From contig NC_088318.1 of assembly GCF_910592395.1 (NCBI RefSeq), forward strand, positions 13,702,349 to 13,766,348: a stretch of DNA of 64,000 nucleotides, given 5' to 3'. This DNA is from Lineus longissimus (lineage: Eukaryota; Nemertea; Pilidiophora; Heteronemertea; Lineidae). This document shows positions 41,801 through 53,368 of this stretch, one piece after another. The stretch's first letter is position 1; each line of letters starts with the position of its first letter. The translations under genes were made by a program, and so were the position numbers. Under the pieces are notes generated by a model. The model did not search any database, was not told where the DNA came from, and worked only from the letters and a program-made list of their open reading frames with translations.

Positions 41801-44800
41801 TGAAAACAGGTTATTGAACATTTTCGAGAACAAACTATGACGAAACTGGATTAGGGTGACAGAATCAGGTTTTTTTCGCTACCTTTCCCAAATATCCCCT
41901 TCAGGGAGAATTTTCCTTTCTTTTTATCACTTTTTTCACCACCGTCTACATTATCTTCGTCCTCCACCTCAGGTTCAGGATGACTGTCAGCCGTGCTGCT
42001 ACCTATATAAGCATGGAGGTCATTTGTAAGCAAGCTTTGGAAAATGTGCCATTCTCTAGTCTGTTCTAGCCAAAATCATGGTGCCGATGGTTAACCCTTT
42101 AAACAGCTATTTGATGAACAAGCAACGATATTTGCATGCAACCGAAAACATTTAGATAAAATGGCACCAAGACCACTGCTGTAACAAATGTGGTTATGAA
42201 AAAAATGAAACTAGAGTGATAAATGTTGTTAAGAATTTGAATGAATGACAGATGGATCACCTTTCACGATATCACTATATAGAGCAGACTCGGTGTCTTC
42301 TGGGGTGACGGATGCATCAAAGCTAGCCTCAGGCTCCTGCTCCTCTAAGCTTGCTTTAGCTGGTATTGGGAGAAAAAATGACTCAATGAAGCAATGACTC
42401 AGTCTCAATGCAGCAATGACTCAATGAAGTAATGACTCAAATATGTGCTGAAATGACTCGATGAAGTAATGACTCAAATATGTGCTGAAATGACTCAATG
42501 AAGTAATGACTCAAATATGTGCTGAAATGACTCGATGAAGTGATGAATCAATGACTCAATCAAGTCTTAACTTGATGATGCAATGACTCCGTTATTACAA
42601 AGTCCTTGGAAGGCTTCGATCTAGGTTCTCAGGATAATCTTATTCCTGAGGACTTTGAGTAAACTTAGTGCCTACCAGCTTCTTCCCGTGCTGCCTTTGC
42701 CTCTCTTTTTTTCCTGATGGCAGCAGCGATTGTCCCCTTGGCCTTCGTCACGTCTTCCTCCTCCACCTCAGGCTGTGGCGCCGCCACTGGGAAAGCAAGG
42801 AGACAGACACTTACATACAGCATGCGACAAGCAACAAACACAACAGAGAGCTAAACATCACACACGATAGCGTAGTACAGTAGAACCCTACTAAGGACAC
42901 CCTCGGGGCTGACAAGTGCAGTCCTTTTATTGAGAGGTGTCTTGACTAGAGAGGTAATACTGAATGGAAACTACCGATTTGGGACCAAAACTAGTGTTCT
43001 TATTAGACAGGTTATCCACATTACTCCTCGAGGGTGATATATCCTGGAAGTCTTTTTCATGACGTTATAAAAGTTGTTTGAGTAATGAAATATTATGCTC
43101 CTTTACTTTTCTTCAACATATTTTGGCCTGGTACAGGGGTAGGGGTTATTACCTGGCACTCTAAGGGGTTAAAATTAAGGAGAAGCAAAATAGGAAACTA
43201 TTAGAAGTGTGCAAGGGGTCAAGGGGGGAAACAACTGTCAGGGAGAAGTGTCACATCTCCGTCAAAATCACCCAGTATGGCAGCAATCTCCATGAATCTT
43301 TTAACTAAACAAGTTATAGGAAAACAAAATTAGAAGTGCACTGGGCCATGTGGGAGAAACAACTACTGAAATTATGAGAATCTATTAAAACTATGTTAGC
43401 ACCACTAGATGTCAAAGATCCCTCATGAGATATAAACATGCCTCGGGGATGTGACTAACTAACAACTTTTTCAAGTAGCTTTCAGGAGAAAAAAATGAAA
43501 ATTGGAATCGTCATATCGCTGGTGCATAGGATTATGGGGGGGCAAAACTCTGTGTTAGGGTGAGGAACAACTGCTAATTTCCCCTATAGGTGCTGTGCTC
43601 TTCTCACCTTCCATCCTCTCAGGCTCCGGCGGGGTGGGTTCAAGGCGTGCTGCGATTGCAGCCAACTCCTCGAGTTCATTCTCATCTAGATACCATGAGA
43701 AATAATGTGTTTATTTTGAGGCCAAGCTGGGACCAGCATAAGTGCTCATAGAGACAGACAGCAAAACCTGAATCTTGTTCTCACATGAAGTACACAAGAT
43801 GTTTGCACCACATCACATTATGAACATACCTAGCATGCAGATTGAACACAGACATGTACACTCATTTGCACAAACACTTGACAATTCTATCCGACATGCA
43901 ACTGGACAAAAGCGTCATTGCCAGCAAAATACAGACAAGATCCATTAAAAAATCTTGTATTTACCTGTTCTTGGCTTAGGGACTGGTCTCTGTGGCTGAC
44001 CAAACTCTGGCTCACCGTACGTCACCGTCAGGCCGTCTTTAGAGCTCTCAGTCAGCGTTATTGTCGGCTTCTTCTTTTCCAAACGCATTTCAGTGACATA
44101 TTCCTGGAAAAACAAATGAACATAAGGATCAGGCATGAAACCAGAGCGCCAATTTAAACAATGTCACTATGGCTGAAGCAGTCAGTGCCAGTCCCCTTCC
44201 CCTCCCTGAAATAGCCTGTGAGGCCTCGAAGGTTTGGCACAGATCTTTCTTCACATTTTTCATTCCCCAGTATGTGGCATCGTAGCACCAGCATTTCAAA
44301 TAGTAAACGCCTCAGGTCAAATAATAACTTTTTGTTAGTAAAAATAATCAGAAGCGCAAATGGAGATGTTAGTGCTTGTGAGTGCATCTGTAATTTCCTC
44401 TCTCCACTCTCCTTCCCTTCACTCAAACAGTTGAAATGTTACAGAAACGAAAAGGTGAAATCAAAATTATTGCAAAGCGAAAAAAAACATGCAAACACTT
44501 TTTTTGAACTTACCAATAAACATGGGTATGATCCAAGGTAAACCCAAGGTAGACCCAAGATAGTGGTGATTTTAAAATAGAGAATAGAGAAACAAGTTAG
44601 CTTGCTGCAGCATCTTTTTCAGTTTACTCTTTGAATCAGGGTAAACGCTTGTAATACACCCTGTACAATACAACCTTCAAAGCTCACAACTAATTTTCCG
44701 TTAAGTTATCTATTGATGAGCGCAGTGGTACAATGGGACTACATTGATTGTGGCTTGGTAATCTGGCCAAGTCATCGCTTTGTCCCTAAGGTAGTTAATA

Positions 44801-47800
44801 AAGGGCTCTTTCAGCTGCACCTTGAAAGAGTATTAAAACTCTCAACAAAAGGTAACTCATTGGCAGGTACTATCTATTGCATTTACTCATGATCAAATGA
44901 TGATCTGTACCCACCTCCTGTACCTCTGAAGCTGCCTGGGCCGCCTGGGCTGGTGATATGTATTCCTCTATCGGTTGTACCGGACCCTCTTTCGGTTGCT
45001 CTAACGACGGAGGTGGGAACGTCACCCTCATTTCCTGCGGCCTGGCCTTAGCCTTTGCCATTGACTTCATGGGGGTTGACGCTGCCTGTGGGGCGGGCAG
45101 GGCAAAGCTCGTAGCCTGGGCGTCTGGTGACTTGGACAAGTCCTCACCTGGCATGAGGACCGGGTGCCCAGGCTTTTCGGCCGGACCACTGGCCAGGAGC
45201 TGGGTGAAGGGACAAAACGCATTTATAGCAGTGACAAACCAACTGTAGTGCCAGTATGTAAATCGTTATGTTCAACCTCTGACCCAATGAGATACTGCAA
45301 ACTACCAAATTTCCATGCGCTTATTTTCTTGTTGTTTTATTTTCGCAAAGAAACTAGCTGGTTATTCACAAAATCGGCGCAAATAAAACGCTGGCAAAAA
45401 CGTGCTTGCTTAAGTTTGGGTGACATGTACGATGTATCAATCTGGCATTATTCTACCCTAATAAAAAATTGATATTACCTGTGCTGCAGTCTTGGTGGAA
45501 GTCTTCGGAGGCATATACGAGTACTGCCACTTCAACTGGACGTCCACGCTACCATTGACCGAACCATCAGCCTGCCTCAATTCAAACGTTCCTTTGACTG
45601 TTTTGTCGTGGGCGAGGGGCAGCAGGGGGACAGTGGCCACGCCGAGGTAGGCTGCTTCCTCGGGGTCAGTGTCGTCAAACACGTAAACCATTAACGACTG
45701 AAATGAAAGTAAAATTCGATAATTTGCAAGGATAAATTGATGAAGATAAGACTCATGGCACAAGTGTAGGCATTGTATTTGTTACAATATCAGGTCTAAT
45801 ATTCTTGCAGACCAGTCACTAACAGGCCTGCAATTTCAATTAGTTTGCCTTCCTCTTTCTTCTGTGTTTGAATTACAGAGCTATCCAGGCCTTCTGACCC
45901 TGACTTCAACCAATTGTTATTTCGGAATGTTCGAGGATTTGAGCCAACACCATCCTGATACAACTCCCACTGACGTAACTGCATGGCCCCTATTGAAGAC
46001 TAACCTGGCCTTTCAGATATTTATCCAAGTCGACCGTCATCGGGATAGGATAGGACTTGTGATCATTGAACTCAGGGTTGTTACTGTTTTGAACTATGGT
46101 CGTGTCATGATCTGGGTAGTCAAAGAATCTGTACACAGCGTACGGCGATGGCTGGGTACCTATAAAGAGATCATTTTAAAATTCACCAGAGATTTTCGAA
46201 TGGGTTATTGTTAACTGATAGATCACAGATTTGACACAGTTTGAGATGGTGGTGTGGGTGGGGGGGGGGGGGGGGGTTATCTGAACCCATTCTTAAGAAT
46301 TAAGGTAATTTCCAATCGGAGCTCAGTGGTGCTTGGTGGACTGCAGTGGAGAGGTCAAATTGAATGGAAACAACCATATTTGGACCAAAACTATTGTCTT
46401 CAAAAGAGAGGTTGTCCTTAATAGGGAGGTGTCTGCTAAGGGAGAAACAACTGTACCTTCTCTCCTGGCCTTGACACCCGTGCACCTGATCAACTTGACA
46501 TGCATCTCATTGACATTGTCCGTTGGTCTGCCCCTGGCTGTCTCATCAAGGGCTTGAAGGGCTTGGTCTGTTGCCTTGAGGTTGGATGTGATGTAACCCA
46601 GGGCCTTAGTACGCTCCTATAGAAACCAGAAAAAGAAAATTAAAATTTGACCTCTGGCTGGTAGTTTAACTAACTCAGAGTGAGCTCAGAGAAAAAAGAC
46701 TGAAAACTTTTCCACAGCAAAATGAGCTCACTGTCTGGTCCTTCTACCAACTTAAACTTATCACAAGAGGAAAATAAAGGAAAAGTGCCTTAAAACGGAG
46801 ATTTTCCATTTCTGTATGATGTTAGACTGACCTTGTACAAGCGCAGTGCCTGATCCATTGGGACCCTCAACCTTATCCAGTACTCGACGCTTCCGTAATT
46901 CAGACCGACAGTACCGCTGTCCGTACCTGAAAAGGTTAACTCCATATTCAAAAGGTTGCAAGAGACAGAAACACTCCATAGACATAGAGTTGTACGAGTA
47001 CAATAGCTGGGTAATAGTTTACTTTAATCGTCACTTTACTTACCAATGAGCTGCGCAACCCCATGGACTCGGCCGTGTGTCTTGTCAAATATGTCCTTGA
47101 ACTGTAACTGGCAGACTGCCACCGTTGTATAATCTGTCCCAAAGGCATGGTGCAGCTCAACTGTGGTAGTTTCCTGAAAGAAATCATCACAAAAATGTCA
47201 AATTCCTCTATAGGTTTGAACTTAATTCGACTTTGATTTTCAGAATTGAGTTGGCAACATTACACTCTAAGAAAGTCAATCTCTTTATCAAGGCAATGGC
47301 AAAGTGATGTTGATTTTAAAAGTCAGTCGATCAGTTATGAAGCCTACCTGAAACCATTAGATTAGAACTCTGATATTTACAGCACTGAAATAACCTCGTA
47401 GTTGGCACCTAAAACTGTACCATCATGAAAATACCATCCAATGTACAGCACTGATGAGTGAAGACTGGCGATCTCTTAAGACAATAATGATCTTACCTTT
47501 TGTAGATAGTGAAGGAAGAAATCATCCACCTTGACAATATATTGAGACGTGAAGTCAAACTCAGGTCTGAAGCAGAGAGAAAAAGGTCATCAGACCGAAA
47601 CACATGCTGAGGCTGAGGAACAGACATGACAGAAATTGATAGTCGAAAATGTTATCAATTTAATAAACTGTGTTCATCACAGTGTCGCCCTTACTGAAAT
47701 GCCCAGCCAGATATGGCTACAAGATGCCCCTTACTTCCAAACTCCTATCTCTGATGCCAGACACCGGGAGAGAATGCAGTTTGTACCCTTACCTGCCACT

Positions 47801-50800
47801 CTTCATCACAGTTGTTGCCTGGATTTCAAACTCGTAGAACTCCCAGGTACAGAAGACGGCTGGTTCCTCATCCCCCATGGCCCGCAGGCCTTCATCAGAC
47901 AGCATCATCTACAGATGGAAACAACATATAAAATTGACAAAGCAATCATGAAAGGAAGACTATCACTATCAGACCCTTAAGCAAGGAAAACTATGTACGG
48001 TAATAAGGCTTTTGACAGAGAGGCTGCCAACAGCGAAGAGGGGTCCAGTGAGTATGGTTTGGGGATCGAACTCATAAACTAAGGGTCGTGGGTTCAACCC
48101 TCAGTAGAACATAAACTGCCTCAACCTATGGGTATAAATGGGCATGACTGGAAGGCTTTAGGAAGGCCTCATTACACCTCAAGTTGCCAAAGACATATAG
48201 ATATGAACACGATTTTAACCCTAAGGGGTAGAAATGTAACCATTTCCCGACATTACCTTGTTGATATGAATCTCAAACAGATTCTGGCCACGCTCCAAGT
48301 GAACTGTCTCGTCAAACTCTTCAGTATCAGACATCGCCTGAAATCATACAAAATGTAAATATGAAACTGGCTGTCAAAAGATAATACATCAGAGACAAAT
48401 CAGCGACTCCAACCCTGGCAAATGATTCTTCTTCACATTCTGAGTTATCCCTCTGTCTAAAAATACATTTATGTTGGGCACATTCGCCTGGGAGGAATAC
48501 AATAAACTTTAATTGGGATTATTGATAACGCTATTGGCATGCAATCCATCAAAATGAAAAGCAACAAAAAATAGTGGAGGAAAAATCCACGAATTTGTGA
48601 AATATTAAAGTCCCCAAAATCGTATCGGTGATTAGACTTACATCATCATCTTCTGTGATTCTATACTGCCTTGTTCCATATGCAATGTCCTTGAGTTGAG
48701 CTTCCAGTTTCTGAAATGTAGAAGAAGAAATGTATGTACCACCTGGTAAGTTTCGAAAGGATCAGTCCTCCCTTATTATACAAACTGGCTGGCTTGAAAT
48801 GAAGAGATACATGTGATGATTATTATACACAAGAACACTGGTGGTTCCAATTGGTTGTCCAATTTAACATGCTAAGGAGACAATTGAAACAACACCACCA
48901 GAAGCTCACAAGGGAACAGCCTATGGATAGCCTAAGTGTCCTACCTTGATCCGAGCTGCTCTGATGTCTAATAGTTTGGCGTACTCGTCAAGTTTTGTCT
49001 CGTATTCTAATTTAATCTCGTCCATCTTGCGACTGACTGACTCCACTTCAATCTGGTAGTCTTTGTTGATGTTGTGCTGGACGATTAACATGTTTCGCGT
49101 CTTCTCGAGCTCATTTATTGTCTCGGCGTATTCGGCCTGAAGCATGGTCAACTGCTTCTGGTAGTCTAAAACAGGAAGAAAACCTTAACAAAGAGTCAAA
49201 AGCAACCTACAACTGAATTGACCTGAAGTCAGCATGTTTCTGGTGTTTTCCAACTCTTTAGGAGAAGGAAATTTAAAAAGAAGACTGTTCGAATCTAAAC
49301 AAGGTTGTTTCAATTTCCCCACTTTACCTACCTTTTCTTGTCTCACCATCCACCTTCTGTAGGAAGTCCAGTTCCTGTTCTCCCTTCTCCTTCTTTTGTT
49401 TCACCAGAACCAAAGTTTCTTCAATCTCAGTGAAATCGACAGCACTTTCCTAAAAGAACAAATGCCTTACGTATGAAAAAACATACGCATAAAGTGTTTT
49501 GTGAAGACTGGGCTAGGAACTTGATGAAACTCTTTCACAAATAAAGACAACTTTTTTATTCACCTTAGTAAAGAACTTCATCTTTTCTTTGAGTTCGTCA
49601 TGTTCTTCTTTCAGTTCATAAAACTGAATCTGTTTCTCGCTAAGTTCCTTCTCAGCCTTGTCACGGGCATCTGAAACAAATCAATTTTAAAAACTTTCAA
49701 ACAACGGGGATGCAAAATTCTAGAGCAAGTTACATGTGGGGTGGATCTTACAAGGCAGGGTTTGTAAGATGCCAAGGTAGGATGGGCCAGCCTGACAAAT
49801 GCCCTTGTGGGGAACACTGTTGATCGAGGGAAATACTCTGTCCAGATACCCTCCTTGACTATCGTATTAAATACAGCACTCACCCCTCTCTTCAGCATAT
49901 TTATCAATTATGCCACCCTTCTCTCCGACGTCAGCTTTGAGTGTCGCCTCCAGTTGTGCGATCTGGACCTTCAGGGCGTTCTCTCTCTGCCGCCAGTCTC
50001 TCTCCCTCTCGAGGTCAAAGGCACTGGAACATACAGAAAATAGATAACTACAGGGTGCCAAAAACAACTCAAAGCATATACATTTCCAAATCATTTCTTC
50101 AGACTTAAAGGCCCTCGAGCAAAGAAATTGACTAACCTTGTGACAAGTTTCTCATTAGCCTCCGTAAGGACAGCATTATCCCTCTTGAACGACTCCACTT
50201 GCTCCTCAAGCTGAAAAGACAACATGTCGATAAATTTAATTCGTCCATAAAGAATTTGACAAATTGAGTATTGGGGTACTCACAGTGTTTATCAATGGTG
50301 AGGCAGCAATAGGCAACTCAGTGACAGTGACAATGAATTTGGTGACAAAACCAGTGCTTACTTTAAAATTTACAATCGATTCTAGATATAGTGTCCAAAT
50401 ATTTCTTCGTCAATTTCAAATATCTTGTTTCAAACAAGTGTCAGCAGGCCCCTGAAAATCCGCCCATTCTCACCTCGTAAATTTTACGCTGCGTGGCGGA
50501 ACCAGCCTTGAGTTCATTCTGTAGCGTCAGTACCCTATTCTGCTCCTGGTTCAACTGATGATTCAGATGTTCCATTTCCATCAGCAACTGGTCATGACTC
50601 GTCTTCATCGTGTGGAGTTTCTGTACGAAATGACAAGAAGGAAATTTAGAAAGAGGAGAGACGCAATGCTGAGTTGCGTTAGGTGTTAGGAGCATGCACG
50701 ATGCCAGCCAAAAAGTCAAAATAAGATGCAGACTTGTTTAAGATACAGTTTAAAACAGCGTAAATCCTAGCGCATCAACAGACAGGTCTACAAAACTCAC

Positions 50801-53368
50801 ATCTTCCATATGCTGATATTTCGTCGTCAATGACGTCAGCTTCATAGACTTCTCCTTGACCTCGCGCTGCAGCCGAATCATATCGACATTCTCCTGGACG
50901 GTCGCCCGCTGCCCGGCAGTCGCTTGTTGTTTGATCTTCAACAGGTCCTCCTCGAACTCTGCCTCTCTCATTCTCATCTGCTCTTTTACAAATTCTACAT
51001 CCTGCTCGTAGATGTTGATCTGTTCGTTCAGCTCCTCTATCGTTCTTTCCCTAAAAACAGAAATTTGCGAATGAGGAACGGAGAATTTAACAAAATAGAC
51101 CTCAGCTAACAACTCCAGCCATCGTTGAGCAATCAGCTACTCTTGTTAAGTAATGCCCTCATTTGTGACAGGCTCCACCAGTGCACGAACCAGTTTTAGT
51201 TTGCTTGAATAGCACTTACTGTTTCCTGATCTCAAAGCGGGCATCTTCCAGTAAGCTGTGTCCATATCTAGGTAATGTAGGTGAATGAGCTCTGCAAGGT
51301 GAAACGTTGGACTTACAATGTTCAGCGATGCAAATGAGCGAAAGGGAGAAAGTCTGAAATTTTTATCTTTGTAAAATGCTTGTCCTTTCATCAGCACTCA
51401 CTTGCAAAAAAATGCTGTGAAAATGATATTTTTGGTCTAATTTCGAAAGTTCTGAGATCCACTGAGAGACGAGACAGAGATCTTTCCATTCTAGCTGTCA
51501 AATTTAGCACTTATCAGGAGGAAAATCAGAAATTTGACATCCCCGTACCTGGCTGTGCCGGTGAGTCCTGGAGATGGTCCCTGCACTCGGATATTCTTGG
51601 TCACCCTGGCATCACTATGATGGTGTTTGGCAATGCCCTGCAAAAAAGACACGTGAAGTTAAAGGACATTGTTATTTCATTAGAGTTTCATTGTAACTTT
51701 CCTGCTGACACGAGAAGGATTCTTCATTACGGAAAACAATCAAAACATGATACTTACAGTGTTAATTCTTGACTGAGCATTAGGGTACGGTGTGTGTCTG
51801 GTGCCAGTGATGGTCAACTGTTGTTTTGTGACCATAAGCTAAAAAAACAAAGAAAATAGATTAAAAAATTTAGATTTTGTTGAAGGTAAATGAGGATGAT
51901 TTACATACAACTTTCAGGGTCACATGGCTTACGGAAATACCCACATGGCTGGTGTCTGTCACTATAAGGGAGTACAAATCGAAAATAAACCACTCATTTC
52001 AATGACACCTCACCTTGTCTTTGAGCTGTGCATTATGTTTCTCTAATTCTCTGATCTTCCCATGCAGGTCTTCGAGCATTTCTTCTGTCTCTATATCTCG
52101 TCCTTTGTGGCCTGAATGAAAAAAAACACAATTCCTGTTAACTTGCTGTAAGTTTCATAACCTGTAAGAAGACGCATAAACTTTTCTGCAGACAAGTCAT
52201 GCTATAGGCAGCATTCCCTGCAGATTCTTATGACAAATACTCCAGTCCAAAGACAACCTGAACTTTGCCATCTAAGATAATTCTGATCAACATTTATCAT
52301 GCTCTAGTTTGGGAGATATACTCACCCCCACTTCCCTTGTCACTGTGCTCAGTCTTCTTCTTGTCGCTGACAAGACGTAAAAGCTTTGTGGCCATTCTGT
52401 AAATGAATTAAAGAATAAAATACATCTACAAAAAAATCAAAATTTCCCTTTTACTTCTACAGCTAGCAAGTATTACAGGGCTTTCAAGATTCCGTAAGCA
52501 GCATTTTGGTGTACCAAACAGATCCTGGAAGCGCCAGAAAACAGCCAGGCAGTCCGAGTCAAAGCCCAATTGGCGCCTAACCGTAGTGGCACGTAAGTAA
52601 CACTCATTCTGCCTTGGAGGAGGAATACTCCCTCGAGACTAACGCTTCCAAGTGCAGAGCACTCGCTGAAGAAGAAGAAGAAGAAAACTGCACCTTTTGA
52701 TTTTATCCTCCTGCTTCCTCGCATGTTTTTTCAAGACGATATTCTCCTCGTACATTCGGAGGTACTTGTCTTCGAGGTCTTCACGGGTCCATTTTGACAC
52801 CGTGGCACGGGTGTGCGCTTCTCTTTGGGCTAAGGGATCAGCTAAAAGTAGTCAAAAATAGAGTCTCGGTATGCGTGAGAAACAGTATTTACATTACTGT
52901 AGCGCCTTTTGAAATTTGGTTAAAATTAATTCAGAAAACATCTTTGGTATGCCTTCCTCTTAGTGCTGAAATACATGTAATAGGAGGCCTGGGCGAACCT
53001 TTTTACCACTTGATCTTGGGGACAAAAAGAGGATGAGTCCATAATCTGAAGGTATGAAAGCACTGCTCTGGGACTACTCTTCAGCTCATTACTGGGCTTG
53101 TCAAGAAAATGTCAGGTACGGTGTCACGATTGGCGAGCAAGACATAAACAGTACTGTACAATGTAATTGTAAGAGCCCCAAAATGAGAACGTAACTTTAA
53201 CTGATCATCTTTTTTCAGCTGAAGAGTAGCTTTGTAAAGAACAACAGTCCAAAGCATTAGCAAGATCTTACCATCTTCTGCAATCATTTTTGCTCTCTTC
53301 CGGGAATTTGCATCCCGGACAGGAACCCGGTCAGTATCGATGTCCATATTGTGTCTAATCTCTGGCAT
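38872..53368 (-). CDS. RPGRIP1L: RPGRIP1L / RPGRIP1-family transition-zone scaffold (coiled coil + three C2-type domains)
   Basis: Exons: 53368-53272, 52841-52694, 52396-52326, 52111-52014, 51838-51758, 51637-51549, 51291-51220, 51050-50801, 50620-50474, 50210-50137, 50023-49884, 49670-49564, 49449-49332, 49165-48945, 48710-48642, 48337-48257, 47908-47793, 47566-47497, 47173-47044, 46926-46832, 46616-46457, 46159-46005, 45697-45479, 45199-44915, 44103-43965, 43685-43608, 42786-42676, 42359-42261, 42002-41883, 41212-41168, 40921-40899, 40705-40672, 40432-40293, 40165-39967, 39847-39763, 39392-39259, 38969-38872. All phases fit; 1465 residues (human 1315). Residues 35-590 are coiled coil, opening with the diagnostic [20 protein letters not shown] first C2 covers about 595-758 ([13 protein letters not shown]), a second about 759-936 ([19 protein letters not shown]), then an acidic/Lys-rich linker of about 310 residues, and the C-terminal RPGRIP1-type C2 from 1248. 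The protein organises the ciliary transition zone (MKS/NPHP module). It may be the common orthologue of vertebrate RPGRIP1 and RPGRIP1L. Confidence 0.96.
39170..39240 (-). mobile_element. tRNA-like SINE fragment beside RPGRIP1L exon 36
   Basis: On the minus strand this contains a B-box-like GGTTCAAATCCCACAGTAGG preceded by CACAAGGTCCCT, the usual tRNA-derived SINE head. It begins about 20 bp past the exon 36 donor, in intron 36. Confidence 0.55.
39450..39546 (-). pseudogene. Decayed duplicate of RPGRIP1L exon 36
   Basis: This stretch in intron 35 aligns with 39298-39380 inside exon 36: both share GAATAT, a GAYSARATGTCC-type stretch, and CACTCT(A/G)GTTGTCCTCGG. Translated in the exon 36 frame it gives [13 protein letters not shown] followed by a TAG stop, where the live exon has [14 protein letters not shown] stop and lost splice sites indicate a dead copy. 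Confidence 0.7.
42388..42575. repeat. ATGACTCAATGAAG-type tandem repeat in RPGRIP1L intron 27
   Basis: The array has units of about 49 bp (GTAATGACTCAAATATGTG plus CTGAAATGACTCRATGAA), three clear copies, embedded in a shorter ATGACTCAATGA motif repeated more than ten times. The TGACTCA core matches an AP-1 site, probably by chance of the repeat unit. Confidence 0.85.
42882..43030. mobile_element. TCTCTATTAAGG-family repeat copy, RPGRIP1L intron 26
   Basis: It begins CAGTAGAACCCTACTAAGGACACC and contains CTGACAAGTGCAGTCCTTTTATTGAGAGG. It shares these phrases and an interior GGAAAC...TTTGGACCAAAAC with the copy at 46329-46445. Confidence 0.7.
46329..46445. mobile_element. TCTCTATTAAGG-family repeat copy, RPGRIP1L intron 21
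   Basis: It contains GGTCAAATTGAATGGAAACA, TTTGGACCAAAACTA, GTCCTTAATAGGGAGG and TGTCTGCTAAGGGAG. It sits about 12 bp from exon 21's donor. The family has at least seven copies in this window. Confidence 0.7.
48030..48125 (+). mobile_element. tRNA-like SINE fragment, RPGRIP1L intron 16
   Basis: It contains GGGTCGTGGGTTCAACCCTC, a B-box-type sequence as in tRNA-derived SINEs, followed by TAGAACATAAACTGCCTC. No tRNA cloverleaf is intact, so it is not called a tRNA gene. Confidence 0.5.
52555..52687 (+). mobile_element. SINE 3' part with GAA tail, RPGRIP1L intron 2
   Basis: It shares CTGCCTTGGAGGAGGAA, CTCCAAGTGCAG (here TTCCAAGTGCAG) and CGCTGAAGAAGAA with 60198-60320. It ends in (GAA)n at 52687, only six bases from the last base of exon 2 (52694, minus strand), so the minus-strand intron begins with GTGCAG and then the tail. 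Confidence 0.75.

Noticed and set aside
42388-42575. AP-1 site cluster as an enhancer
   Set aside because: TGACTCA recurs only because it is part of the tandem repeat unit; no independent evidence of regulation.
47636-47980. 114-codon plus-strand open frame
   Set aside because: It is the antisense shadow of RPGRIP1L exon 17 and its introns.
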